Assembly: GCA_038231395.1 (NCBI GenBank)
Contig: JBBRLL010000004.1
Location: 1 to 64,000, forward strand
Direction: 5' to 3'
DNA: 64,000 nt
DNA from: Stagnihabitans sp038231395
GTDB taxonomy: Bacteria; Pseudomonadota; Alphaproteobacteria; Rhodobacterales; Rhodobacteraceae
How positions within the stretch are numbered: position 1 is the stretch's first letter; every line of letters starts with the position of its first letter. Shown piece after piece: positions 25,001 to 32,701 of the stretch. A program made the translations under genes and the position numbers. Below the pieces are notes generated by a model. That model had not been told where the DNA came from. It worked only from the letters and a program-made list of their open reading frames with translations, and did not search any database.

Positions 25001-26744
25001 GTCCCCCGGCCATGGTATCGTTGCCCGAGCCGCCATCCAGCGTGTCGTTGCCGGCACCGCCGCTTATGTTGTCATTGCCGCTCAGACCGGTCAGAAGGTT
25101 GGCAGCGCTGTTGCCGATCATGACGTTATCGGCCACGTTGCCTGTGCCGTTGACGGCATCGGTACCGGTCAGGGTCAGGTTTTCGACAAAGTTGCCAAGC
25201 GTGTAGGCGAGGGCCGTCTGAACGGTATCGACACCCTCCAGTGTGACTTCGACCACGACATCCGTGGCGCTGTCGACGATGTAGGTGTCGTTGCCGATAC
25301 CGCCGACCATGCTGTCATTGCCGGTGCCGCCGTCCAGGGTGTCGTTGCCGCCCATGCCCATCAGCGTGTCATCGCCGCCCAGACCCTGCAGAAGGTTCGC
25401 TCCCATAGCGCCAAAGACGATGCCGGTGCTGGTGTTGCCGATGATCAGGTTGTTGGCGGCGTTGCCGGTGCCGGTCAGGTCCGTGTTGCCGGTCAAGGTC
25501 AGGTTTTCAAAGTTCGTGGCCAGCGTGTAGTTGAACTTGGATTGCACCGTGTCGGTGCCTTCGCCGGCATTCTCAACCAGAACGTTGGACAGGACATCCA
25601 CGACGTAGGTGTCATTGCCGACGCCACCGTACAGCGAATCCGAGCCGGCTAGCGAGTCCGCGTTGCCCATCGCGGTCAGGGTGTCATCGCCGACGCCGCC
25701 GAACAGCTGGTTGACAATGCTGTCACCCTGCAACGTGTCGTTGAAGGCCGAACCGATGACATTCTCAATCCCGTGGACGTTGTCGCCGGTCGCGTCGCCG
25801 CCATCGCCAAAGCCGGTAAAGAGGCTCAGGTTCACCGCAGCGGTCGAGCTGGCATAGGACAGGGTATCGACGCCTGCGTTGCCTTCGATCGTGTCCGAAC
25901 CAGCACCACCGATGATGAAGTTGGCGCTTGCGTTGCCGGTCAGGCTGTCCGCGCCGGCCGAGCCGGTGATGTTGGAGATGCCGGTGAACACGTCGCCATC
26001 GGCGTCGCCGCCCGAAGCGGTGCCAGCCGTCAGGTCAATCGAGACCCCAAGCGATGAGGTGCTGTAGCTCAGCGTATCGACGCCGCCACCACCGGTGATG
26101 CTGTCAGCCCCGGCGCCGCCCGTGAAGGTGTTGTTGTTGGTATCGCCGATCAGCGTGTCGTTCAGGGCAGTGCCCACAACGTTCTCGATGCTGACAAGCG
26201 TATCGGTGCCTTCCGAGCTGCCAGTGGCGGTTTGCGTCAACAGGTTGACCGTCACAGCGGTGGTCGAGCCGCTAAGGTCATACGTGTCCGACCCGAGGCC
26301 GCCGTTGATGATGTCGTTGCCTGCGCCGCCGACAAACCAGTCGTCACCTGCGCCGCCAAACAGGCTGTCGTTGCCCGCGCCACCCAAAAGGACGTTGTCG
26401 CCCGCGTCGCCGGTGATGTTGTCGGACAGGGATGATCCGATGATCTTCTCGATGGTGAACAGCGTGTCGCCTGCCGCGTCGCCGCCGGTGTTGATGTTGG
26501 TCAGCAAGTTGATTGTCACGGCCGCAGCCGAGGCCGAATAGTCTGCCGTGTCAAACCCGGCGCCGCCGTCAAGAATGTCGTTGCCCGCTCCACCGATCAG
26601 CGTGTCGTCGCCAATGCCGCCATAGATCGAGTCGTTGCCGGTCAGACCCGACAGCAGGTCATTGCCGTCGATCCCGGTGATCAGGTCGTCGCCGGCACCG
26701 CCGGTCAGAATGTCGTTTCCAATAGTTCCTGGGATAATCGCCAT
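22053..26744 (-). CDS. Giant RTX calcium-binding protein with eleven ~99-residue modules
   Basis: 1,563 residues starting MAIIPGTIGNDILTGGAGDD; GGAG precedes the ATG. Hundreds of G-G-x-G-x-D-x-L nonapeptides form calcium-binding beta rolls. The N-terminal ~350 residues hold four units with A-V-T-I-N-L-L-type strands and I-E-N-V-I-G-S motifs. Then come eleven modules of about 99 residues, each reading G-N-D-T-Y-x-V-D, then E-G-T-D-T-V, then E-N-L-T-L-T-G, then a fresh RTX block. The last ~110 residues (FVFTQVNPGAVDTITDF onward) look like a peptidase M10 serralysin C-terminal domain, which carries the type I secretion signal. No enzyme domain or signal peptide is visible, so it is probably a secreted adhesin or surface-layer-like protein. 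The T1SS exporter is not in the window. Confidence 0.9.
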   Translation of the reverse strand: MAIIPGTIGNDILTGGAGDDLITGIDGNDLLSGLTGNDSIYGGIGDDTLIGGAGNDILDGGAGFDTADYSASAAAVTINLLTNINTGGDAAGDTLFTIEKIIGSSLSDNITGDAGDNVLLGGAGNDSLFGGAGDDWFVGGAGNDIINGGLGSDTYDLSGSTTAVTVNLLTQTATGSSEGTDTLVSIENVVGTALNDTLIGDTNNNTFTGGAGADSITGGGGVDTLSYSTSSLGVSIDLTAGTASGGDADGDVFTGISNITGSAGADSLTGNASANFIIGGAGSDTIEGNAGVDTLSYASSTAAVNLSLFTGFGDGGDATGDNVHGIENVIGSAFNDTLQGDSIVNQLFGGVGDDTLTAMGNADSLAGSDSLYGGVGNDTYVVDVLSNVLVENAGEGTDTVQSKFNYTLATNFENLTLTGNTDLTGTGNAANNLIIGNTSTGIVFGAMGANLLQGLGGDDTLMGMGGNDTLDGGTGNDSMVGGIGNDTYIVDSATDVVVEVTLEGVDTVQTALAYTLGNFVENLTLTGTDAVNGTGNVADNVMIGNSAANLLTGLSGNDNISGGAGNDTLDGGSGNDTMAGGLGDDTYFVDKSTDVITELSGVGTGVDTVNSSITYGLGNNLENLILTGTLAINGTGTTGINVLTGNSGANLLMALSGDDTLYGGGGNDTLDGGSGNDQMTGGGGSDTYIVESAGDQVIELSGGGNDTVNASVSYTLSAFVENLTLTLATAIVGTGNTNDNVITGNGSNNALFGLDGNDTLSGGTGNDTLDGGAGNDSLIGGTGNNTYVVDNANDIIVEGASAGTDTVVAGYSYTLGVNLENLTLSGTGNINGTGSDVANVLTGNIGNNLLSGGIGNDTIIAGDGNDTLDGGTGNDSMVGGNGDDTYIVDSLTDVITEATIGGTDTIVASINYSLATVLNIENLTLAAGVISGIGSGSANTITGNTSDNTLAGGAGNDTMLGLSGNDTLDGGFGNDSLIGGTGDDTYLVDSSTDIIFEASGAGTDSVISSATFTLSADVENLTLTGTSALSGTGSNVANILTGNAGANLLAGLANDDTIYGGAGNDTLDGGTGNDSLIGGDGNDTYVVNTINDAIVETSTGGTDTVQSSVTWTLADFTENLTLTGTGGTDATGNAVANVITGNTGNNFLSGLDGNDSLFGGDGFDTLDGGTGNDQMTGGNGNDTYFVDSISDNVVEALAAGTDTVSSSITLNALATNVENLILTGSALNGSGNTLNNVLTGDLLDNKLFGLVGNDTLFGGAGNDSLDGGTGNDSLAGGSGDDTYVIDSTTDVATETAGNGTDTVQSSVSWTLGSNFENLILTGTSAFLGTGNGLANTITGTGSDNVLGGAGGDDTIYGGSGNDTLDGGTGNDLLNGGSGNDTYIVDSANDVLVEATSSGIDTVNSSVTWTLAANFENLTLTGTAVIDGTGNTAANNLIGNAMANALTGGLGNDTMTGGAGADHFVFTQVNPGAVDTITDFSGHLATDFLGNPAQGDVLDFRGLLVGTFAYVGASAFSGGLHSEARVVGNQVWVDVDGNSTTDITITMTGLTDATQMTITDFMWT
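22330..25610. repeat. ~297-bp tandem modules, eleven copies, within the giant RTX gene
   Basis: The DNA repeats with a period of 297 bp (with small indels, 297-324), seen as recurring blocks at about 22.6, 22.9, 23.2, 23.5, 23.8, 24.1, 24.4, 24.7, 25.0, 25.3 and 25.6 kb. Copies share long identical cores around the aspartate-glycine loops but differ elsewhere, so they are old duplications still able to recombine or collapse in assemblies. Confidence 0.85.
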
Positions 26745-27064
26745 TTTGGTTCTCCATGTGAAGGTTGGGACGCCGGGATGTTGGCGTGCAGCTTGACGAT
26801 GGGATACAGACCGGTTGAGGCGGAAATTTGGCTGGTCCTTTGCGGAGCGTCGGCAAATCGGGCACATTTGCGGCACCCTGCCTTTATCTAAATTTATGGG
26901 AATCAACCCGAATGCGGTCTGAAAAGGCGCGTGTTCTGCAACAGTCCCGCCTATTGAGCCGGACTGTCAAAGGTTTGGTCTTTGAACCCCGGCATGGACG
27001 ATCGGCAGGTTTTGCAGTACGAGCGCGGCTAAAGCCACAATCTACCCAAACGGAGACAAAAGGC
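26745..27064. other. Gene-free divergent region between the RTX gene and dusA
   Basis: 320 bp, GC-mixed, with AT-rich patches around 26880-26900. It should contain the RTX promoter (minus) and the dusA promoter (plus). I see no convincing promoter boxes, inverted repeat or RNA structure. Confidence 0.45.
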
Positions 27065-28135
27065 GTGTCGGCCAGCCCTGAACGATTCGGAAATCCGGCT
27101 GTGCCGACGGGAAAAGCGGGGCCCTCTGCAGGTCACGATGCGCGGTCCGTTGCTGCGGCGCACCGCCTCTCTGTCGCCCCGATGATGGACTGGACCGACC
27201 GGCATTGCCGGGTCTTTCACCGTCAGATGACGCGACGGGCGATGCTGTATACAGAGATGGTGACCGCTGCCGCCGTTTTGCACGGTGACCGCGATCGGCT
27301 GCTGGGTTTTGCCGGGGTGGAGCATCCTGTGGCCCTGCAACTCGGCGGCTCTGATCCCGGCGCGCTTGCGGCGGCGGTGCGCGCCGCCGAACCCTTTGGA
27401 TATGACGAAGTGAACCTGAACTGCGGTTGTCCGTCAGACCGGGTGCAATCGGGCTGCTTTGGCGCGGTCCTGATGGAGCGTCCGGCGCTGGTGGCCGACT
27501 GTGTAGCGGCGATGCGGGCGGAGACCGATGTGCCGGTGACGGTCAAATGCCGGATCGGGGTTGATGACCAGAACCCCGCCGACGCTTTGCCGCACTTTGT
27601 GGAAACCGTTGCCGGGGCAGGGGTGTCGCATTTCATCATCCATGCCCGCAAAGCCTGGTTGCAGGGCCTTTCGCCCAAGGAAAACCGCGAGATCCCGCCG
27701 CTTGATCACGCCCTCGTGCTACAGATGAAACGCCAGTTCCCGCAGCTGACCATCTGCCTCAACGGTGGGGTGACGACCTTGGCGCAGGCGAAAACGCTGC
27801 TGGATCAGGGTCTTGACGGTGTGATGGTCGGGCGCGCCGCCTATCATGACCCGGCCTCGATCCTGATTGGCGCGGATAGCTTGTGGGGTGACGATTTTGC
27901 GCCCGATGCCTTTGACGTGGTGACAGCGATGCGGCCCTATATCGACGCGCACCTGGCCGGGGGGGGGCGTCTGCACCAGATCACCCGGCACATGTTGGGC
28001 CTTTTCACCGGGCGTCCCGGCGCGCGCGGCTGGCGGCGCGTGCTATCCGACGGCGCCAACCGCCCCGGTGCCGGGACCGACCTGCTGCTGGAGGCCTTGG
28101 CGCAGGTTCAGGCCGCAGTCCGCTCCGCCGCCTGA
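27065..28135 (+). CDS. dusA: tRNA-dihydrouridine(20/20a) synthase DusA
   Basis: About 356 residues. It reduces uridines 20/20a in tRNA D-loops using FMN and NADPH. Motifs: S-V-A-P-M-M-D-W-T-D-R-H, the catalytic-Cys region NLNCGCPSDRVQSGCFGA, H-A-R-K-A-W-L-Q-G-L-S-P-K-E-N-R, and FMN-phosphate binding N-G-G-V and M-V-G-R-A-A-Y. These place it in the DusA subfamily rather than DusB/C. The start is a GTG at 27065 chosen because the conserved core begins about 40 residues later and no ATG lies between; the true start may differ. Confidence 0.92.
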   Translation: MSASPERFGNPAVPTGKAGPSAGHDARSVAAAHRLSVAPMMDWTDRHCRVFHRQMTRRAMLYTEMVTAAAVLHGDRDRLLGFAGVEHPVALQLGGSDPGALAAAVRAAEPFGYDEVNLNCGCPSDRVQSGCFGAVLMERPALVADCVAAMRAETDVPVTVKCRIGVDDQNPADALPHFVETVAGAGVSHFIIHARKAWLQGLSPKENREIPPLDHALVLQMKRQFPQLTICLNGGVTTLAQAKTLLDQGLDGVMVGRAAYHDPASILIGADSLWGDDFAPDAFDVVTAMRPYIDAHLAGGGRLHQITRHMLGLFTGRPGARGWRRVLSDGANRPGAGTDLLLEALAQVQAAVRSAA

Positions 28136-28206
28136 GGGCAACTTGGCATGAGGTGGACGTTGGCTGGCGTTCTGCGTCTGCAACACCCGCAACTCGGGGT
28201 CTCCGT

Positions 28207-29415
28207 TCAGGACGCGTTTGCCATCTGACCGGACCCCGCCGTGGGTTTTGGTACCACCAGCGTCAAAACCAAAGTCACCAAAGCGGCAAAAGCAATGCCG
28301 CCGATCATTGGCGTCGGACTGGCCCCAAGCCACGGTCCAAGTGCCACCACCAGCATGCCGCCGACCAGCATCTGCAACGTGCCGCCCAAGGACGAGGCCA
28401 ACCCGGCCTTGTCGCCCTGATCGTCCAGCGCCATCACCATGGTGGCGGGGATGATCAGCCCAAGGCAGCTGTTGCCCAACGCCAGCCCGATGATGCAGGT
28501 GGCAAGCCCAACTTGCCCGGCCAAAGCCAGCGCGAACAACCCGCAGGTTGCCACCGCAAAGCCAAGGCTCGCCCATTTCAGCACTGTCATATTGCCAAAA
28601 CGCACGACCGCCTTGCTGGCCCCTTGGCTTGCCCCGATGAAGGCCATCGCGTTGACCGCAAAGGCCAGAGAGAACTCGGTAGAGGTCAGTCCGAACCCCT
28701 GTTGATAGACATAGGACGCCGCCGCCAGAAAAATGAAGAAGCTGCCAAACCCGAAAGCGCCAATCAGCGTCAGCAGCATGAAGGTCTTGTCCAGAAACAA
28801 CGCGCCGCAGCCCCGCAGCAGGAAGCCCATGTTGAACGGGCGTCGGTTGGTTGGGCTTAACGTCTCGGGTTGTGCGAAGGCCAGCAGGGCGAGGCTTGCG
28901 ACAGAGGCGACCAGCAGGGCCGCAAATATTCCACGCCAGCCGGTGATGACCAGCAACGCAGAGCCTGCCAATGGGGCCAGCATCGGCGAGACGGAAAAGA
29001 CCAGAAACAGCCGCGACATCATCCGCGTTGCATCTGCGCCGGTCATCATGTCGCGCACGATGGCACGGGGCACGACGCCCAAAGCAGCCCCGCCCAACCC
29101 CTGCACAAACCGTCCGGCGATCAGCCCCGTCGCACTTTGCGCGGTCAGGCACAGCAGGGTGCCCAATACGAACATCCCGATCCCGGCATAAAGCGGCAGC
29201 TTGCGACCGGACTGATCCGCCCATGGCCCATAAAACATCTGTGCCACGCCGAAAGCGGCGAAATAGGCGGTGATCGTGCTTTGCATCAGTTGAGGCGAGG
29301 CGGCAAGCGCGTCGCCAATCACCGGCATGGCCGGCAGATACATGTCGATCGCAAACGGACCGAGACAGGACAAAAGCCCCAGAATCAGGGCGGGGCGGGC
29401 CAATGAGCCGGACAT
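28207..29415 (-). CDS. Bcr/CflA-family multidrug efflux MFS transporter
   Basis: 402 residues, twelve predicted membrane helices. The N-terminal helix G-P-F-A-I-D-M-Y-L-P-A-M-P is the hallmark of the Bcr/CflA group (drug:proton antiporter family with 12 helices), followed by motif A (G-P-W-A-D-Q-S-G-R-K) and R-A-I-V-R-D-M in helix 4. E. coli members export bicyclomycin, chloramphenicol or sulfonamides; the substrate here is unknown. AAAGG lies 6-7 bases before ATG 29415. It converges on dusA and diverges from the TauE/SafE gene. Confidence 0.9.
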   Translation of the reverse strand: MSGSLARPALILGLLSCLGPFAIDMYLPAMPVIGDALAASPQLMQSTITAYFAAFGVAQMFYGPWADQSGRKLPLYAGIGMFVLGTLLCLTAQSATGLIAGRFVQGLGGAALGVVPRAIVRDMMTGADATRMMSRLFLVFSVSPMLAPLAGSALLVITGWRGIFAALLVASVASLALLAFAQPETLSPTNRRPFNMGFLLRGCGALFLDKTFMLLTLIGAFGFGSFFIFLAAASYVYQQGFGLTSTEFSLAFAVNAMAFIGASQGASKAVVRFGNMTVLKWASLGFAVATCGLFALALAGQVGLATCIIGLALGNSCLGLIIPATMVMALDDQGDKAGLASSLGGTLQMLVGGMLVVALGPWLGASPTPMIGGIAFAALVTLVLTLVVPKPTAGSGQMANAS

Positions 29416-29542
29416 GAATAACCTTTCGAATGGGATCGGCCTTTGCTAACGCCCGGGCAAAGGAAGGGCAAGTCCGCAAAAGTTCTGGCACTGGCCCTTT
29501 TGCTGCGTCGCGGCTAATCTTGTGAACAAGCCGTGTGAGGTG

Positions 29543-30361
29543 ATGATGGACTACGCAACCCTTTTGCCGATGTTTGTGCTCTTGTTGGCCATTGGCGCGG
29601 CCACCGGGGTCATTGCGGGCCTGTTGGGCGTGGGCGGTGGCATCGTTCTGGTGCCGGCCTTCTTCTATCTGTTCGGCAAGCTTGGCTTCGGGTCTGAGCA
29701 TATCATGCAAATCTCCATCGGGACGTCGGCTGCCACCATCGTGGTCACCTCAATCCGCTCGGTCCTTTTGCACAACAAGAAGGGCGCGGTGGATTGGGGG
29801 ATTTTGCAAAGCTGGGCACCGTTTCTGGTGTTTGGCTCGATCCTGGGGGTGGCCGCGGCCTATTCGCTGTCGACCACCACTCTGAAAGCGATCTTTGGCG
29901 GTCTGGCGATGTTGGCCGGGCTTTACATGGCGTTTGGCAGGGCTGACTGGCGGCTGGACACTCAGATGCCGCAAAACCCGGTGCGGGGGGTCGAGGCTAC
30001 GATTCTTGCATTCTTCTCGACCCTGATGGGCATCGGGGGCGGGACCTTTGGCGTGCCCCTGATGACGTTGTACGGGTTGCCGATCCACCGCGCTGTGGCC
30101 ACGGCTTCGGGGTTTGGCGTGCTGATCTCGGTGCCCTCGCTGGTGGGATTTCTGTTTCTGTCGGTGCCCGACGCGCCGCCCCTGTCGATTGGCGCGGTCA
30201 GCCTGCCGGCCTTTGTGGTGATTATCCCGATGACCCTGCTGACCACGCCCTATGGCGTCAGGCTGGCCCATGCAATGGACCCCAAACCGCTTAAACGCGC
30301 CTTCGCCATCTTCATCACCCTCGTTGGCGCCAATATGTTGCGCAAGGCGGTGGGGCTGTGA
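29543..30361 (+). CDS. TauE/SafE-family membrane transporter
   Basis: 272 residues, about eight membrane helices. G-L-L-G-V-G-G-G-I-V-L-V-P and the second-half repeat G-I-G-G-G-T-F-G-V-P are the paired motifs of the TauE/SafE (UPF0721) family, which exports sulfite, sulfoacetate or related organic anions. ATG 29543 (or 29546) was chosen because a GTGAGG lies just upstream. The stop codon lies within the first unit of an 18-bp degenerate tandem array that fills the spacer to the next gene. Confidence 0.88.
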   Translation: MMDYATLLPMFVLLLAIGAATGVIAGLLGVGGGIVLVPAFFYLFGKLGFGSEHIMQISIGTSAATIVVTSIRSVLLHNKKGAVDWGILQSWAPFLVFGSILGVAAAYSLSTTTLKAIFGGLAMLAGLYMAFGRADWRLDTQMPQNPVRGVEATILAFFSTLMGIGGGTFGVPLMTLYGLPIHRAVATASGFGVLISVPSLVGFLFLSVPDAPPLSIGAVSLPAFVVIIPMTLLTTPYGVRLAHAMDPKPLKRAFAIFITLVGANMLRKAVGL

Positions 30362-30502
30362 AAGCGGGTCGGGTCCTGAAATCGGGTGGAGCTGTAAACG
30401 CGGTCAAGGGTGTGAAAAGGGGGAGGCTGTGAAGGCGGGAGGGGCTGTGCAGACGGCTAGGTTTGTGAATTCGGGTGGGGTTCTCATCGGAGCGGGATTG
30501 TG
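30357..30502. repeat. Degenerate ~18-bp tandem array spanning the tauE stop to the next start codon
   Basis: About seven imperfect units related to TGTGAAGGCGGGAGGGGC run from the stop region of the TauE/SafE gene to the GTG start of the next gene. The stop codon TGA is inside the first unit, and the GTG start at 30500 is inside a terminal TTGTGAAAGG-like copy. It is strongly G-rich on the plus strand. Confidence 0.75.
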
Positions 30503-31264
30503 AAAGGCCAAGCAAGCCTCAGCCTGTCGTCAACCGGCTGGCAGCGTCTTGGCCCGACGCCCGGCATCTCCGGCTGGGCTTCGGCCGCATTGCCCTTGGC
30601 GATAGACGCCCTGCAAACCACGCCCGAGCCTTTGCGCTGTGGTGGGACCTGGGCCGTCGGGCTGGACCTGCTGCCGAACGATGCAAATGGGCGGATCGGC
30701 GGCGTTGATCTGCCGTGGGCCGACCTTGGCCTGACCCCGCAACCCTTGCACAGGGCGCAGCTGTCGGCCATCTATCCCGGCTACCCGCAACCCTCGCCCG
30801 ACGAAACCGCCGCTGCCTTCACCTTCCGCCGCACCCGCGACGCCGCCCATCTTGACGGGCTTTTGCCGATAGGACCGAACAGACAGCGGATGGTCAAAGA
30901 ACCGCACGCGTGGATTGTTGGCATGACGCTAACCCCCGGCACCGCCGCCCCTTTGGTGGTGTGGGAGGGCAGCCATGACATCTTGCGCGCCGCGTTGACG
31001 CAGGCCCTCGCGCCGCATCCGCCCGAGACTTGGGGGCAGATCGACGTGACCGAACCCTACGCAGAAGCCCGCCGCCAGATATTTGACACCTGCCGCCGCA
31101 TTGAATTGCCCAGCCACCCCGGAGAGGCCATTCTTCTGCACCGCCTGACCCTGCACGGTGTTGCGCCTTGGGCCAAGGATGCAAAGGCCTCGCCGGAAGG
31201 CCGCATCATCGCCTATTTCCGCCCGCTGTTACCTTCGGTGCAGGACTGGCTGACCAATCCCTGA
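30500..31264 (+). CDS. Putative Fe(II)/2-oxoglutarate-type dioxygenase (PhyH-like), substrate unknown
   Basis: 254 residues with no signal peptide. The spacing of H117-x-D119 (A-H-L-D-G), a distal H219 (T-L-H-G-V-A-P-W) and R235 (G-R-I-I-A-Y-F-R-P) reproduces the metal-binding facial triad and 2-oxoglutarate-binding Arg of phytanoyl-CoA dioxygenase-like enzymes. The W-E-G-S-H-D segment (around 155-160) also fits this fold. I do not recognise a specific subfamily. The GTG start is unusual because it is contributed by a tandem repeat; the only other early starts would remove little. A possible link to the upstream exporter is unproven. Confidence 0.6.
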   Translation: MKGQASLSLSSTGWQRLGPTPGISGWASAALPLAIDALQTTPEPLRCGGTWAVGLDLLPNDANGRIGGVDLPWADLGLTPQPLHRAQLSAIYPGYPQPSPDETAAAFTFRRTRDAAHLDGLLPIGPNRQRMVKEPHAWIVGMTLTPGTAAPLVVWEGSHDILRAALTQALAPHPPETWGQIDVTEPYAEARRQIFDTCRRIELPSHPGEAILLHRLTLHGVAPWAKDAKASPEGRIIAYFRPLLPSVQDWLTNP

Positions 31265-31414
31265 CCCCGGTTTCCTTGTGTCATGTGCGGCGCATAGGCC
31301 GGGCGGGTGGCAGATGAAAGTCCCAGGCGAGAACAGCTCCCGCTTAGGGGACGATGCCGAGCGTCCTGCGATATGCGCGCGGTTGGCAGGGTGTCCTGCA
31401 AGGTTGCGGCCAAC

Positions 31415-31987
31415 CTACTGGCGCAAAACCATCTTGTCCCCGGCAATCGTGATCTGAAAGCGGCCCAGATACTCCATCCCCAACAGCGAAATATCCATCG
31501 GCGCTTTGTTGACCGATGCGCCGAGGCTATCCTCGTGAAACGGCCCGAACGCCACGTTCGGCAAAGACACCCGCGCCGTGCGCACCATGCCATTCGCCGT
31601 CGAAGCCTCGCCGATATAGGCCAGACTGTCAGGATCAATCCCGACCCGTTTGGCGTCCTGCGGCGTCAACACGACCGAGGAGGCCCCGGTGTCGGCCATG
31701 AATGTCACCGTCACCCCGTTGATTGCCACCTGCGCATAATAGTGCCCGTCCGGCGCGCGCGGCAGGGTGACCTCTGCCGTCCCGGAGTGTTGGCTGGGCC
31801 GAAAACCGCGCTGAATGTCACCCCAAAGCCCGTAAACCGCCATCAAACCCAGCAAAATCATCATCCAGGCCAAGGCCATCTTCAGGGTCCGGCTGAAATT
31901 GCGCCGCAGTTCCACCAGCGCCCAGCCCGACAAAGCCACGGCCAGAAGCCCCACATAAACCATCTGCATCACGGTGTCGGTTGACAT
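31415..31987 (-). CDS. Retropepsin-like aspartic protease (TIGR02281 type), membrane-anchored
   Basis: 190 residues. Two membrane helices at the N-terminus (about 8-27 and 35-55) are followed by a single retropepsin domain with the active-site triplet in F-M-A-D-T-G-A-S-S-V-V-L and a G-M-E-Y-L-G-R-F flap/strand near the end. Such proteins dimerise to make one active site and are common in alphaproteobacteria; substrates are not known. Start ATG 31987 overlaps the marC stop by one base (TAATG), so translation is probably coupled. Confidence 0.87.
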   Translation of the reverse strand: MSTDTVMQMVYVGLLAVALSGWALVELRRNFSRTLKMALAWMMILLGLMAVYGLWGDIQRGFRPSQHSGTAEVTLPRAPDGHYYAQVAINGVTVTFMADTGASSVVLTPQDAKRVGIDPDSLAYIGEASTANGMVRTARVSLPNVAFGPFHEDSLGASVNKAPMDISLLGMEYLGRFQITIAGDKMVLRQ

Positions 31988-32616
31988 TACGAGGCCGTGC
32001 CAAGGCTCAACAATCCGGTCCCCTTGATGCCGTCCAGAACGAATTGCACCGCCAAAGCCGCCAAAAGCATGCCCAGAAGCCGGGTGATCACGATGGTGCC
32101 GGTGCGACCCAACAGCCGCTCTATCGGTGGGGCGGCCAACAGAAATATGAAGGTCGCCACCATCATCGCCCCCATCAGCCCAAGCACCGCCAGCTTGATT
32201 GTCCAATCCGGCCCGGCCTTGCCCATCAACAGGATCATCGAGGCAATCGCCCCCGGCCCGGCAATCAGCGGTATGGCGAGGGGGAAGACCGAGGGGTCAT
32301 GGTCAGGGTCGGCGTGCTGCCCCTCACGCCGTTGGGTGCGGCGTTCAAACAACATGTCGAGCGCGGTCAGAAACAACAAAAGCCCACCAGCGATGCAGAA
32401 CGCCGGCATCGAGATGCCGACAAAGCCCAGCAAGGCTTCACCCAGAATGCCGAACAATGTCAGCAGGATAAAGGCAATGATGCAGGCCCTGCGTGCCATC
32501 GCCGTCCGCCGCTCTGATGCCATCCCTTGGGTCAGCGCAATGAACAAAGGCACCAGACCGGGCGGGTCGATGACCACGAACAGGGTGGCGAATGCGGTGA
32601 TCAGAAAGGGCGTCAT
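31987..32616 (-). CDS. MarC/UPF0056-family membrane protein
   Basis: 209 residues with six predicted helices. F-V-V-I-D-P-P-G-L-V-P-L-F and A-I-P-L-I-A-G-P-G-A-I are the conserved half-motifs of the MarC family. Despite the name, E. coli MarC is not needed for multiple antibiotic resistance, and the function is unknown. ATG 32616 was chosen because the family begins with M-x-x-F-L-x-x-F. Forms a two-gene unit with the retropepsin gene. Confidence 0.9.
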   Translation of the reverse strand: MTPFLITAFATLFVVIDPPGLVPLFIALTQGMASERRTAMARRACIIAFILLTLFGILGEALLGFVGISMPAFCIAGGLLLFLTALDMLFERRTQRREGQHADPDHDPSVFPLAIPLIAGPGAIASMILLMGKAGPDWTIKLAVLGLMGAMMVATFIFLLAAPPIERLLGRTGTIVITRLLGMLLAALAVQFVLDGIKGTGLLSLGTAS

Positions 32617-32701
32617 GCGGCCACAGTCGGGGTTTTGCCGGTTGCGGTCAATGAGGATCAAGCGGCAAATTCTTCGCCCGTGTGACGCCCTTTGACCGGA
32701 C

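Noticed and set aside
22330..25610. Regular ~297-bp spacing that could be mistaken for a CRISPR or satellite array.
   Set aside because: The period is in frame and encodes RTX modules with conserved Gly/Asp positions; there are no short identical repeats with unique spacers.
28043..29710. Long alternative minus-strand frame covering the Bcr/CflA exporter.
   Set aside because: The exporter frame carries the family motifs and a ribosome-binding site; the alternative is low-complexity and Arg/Gly-rich.
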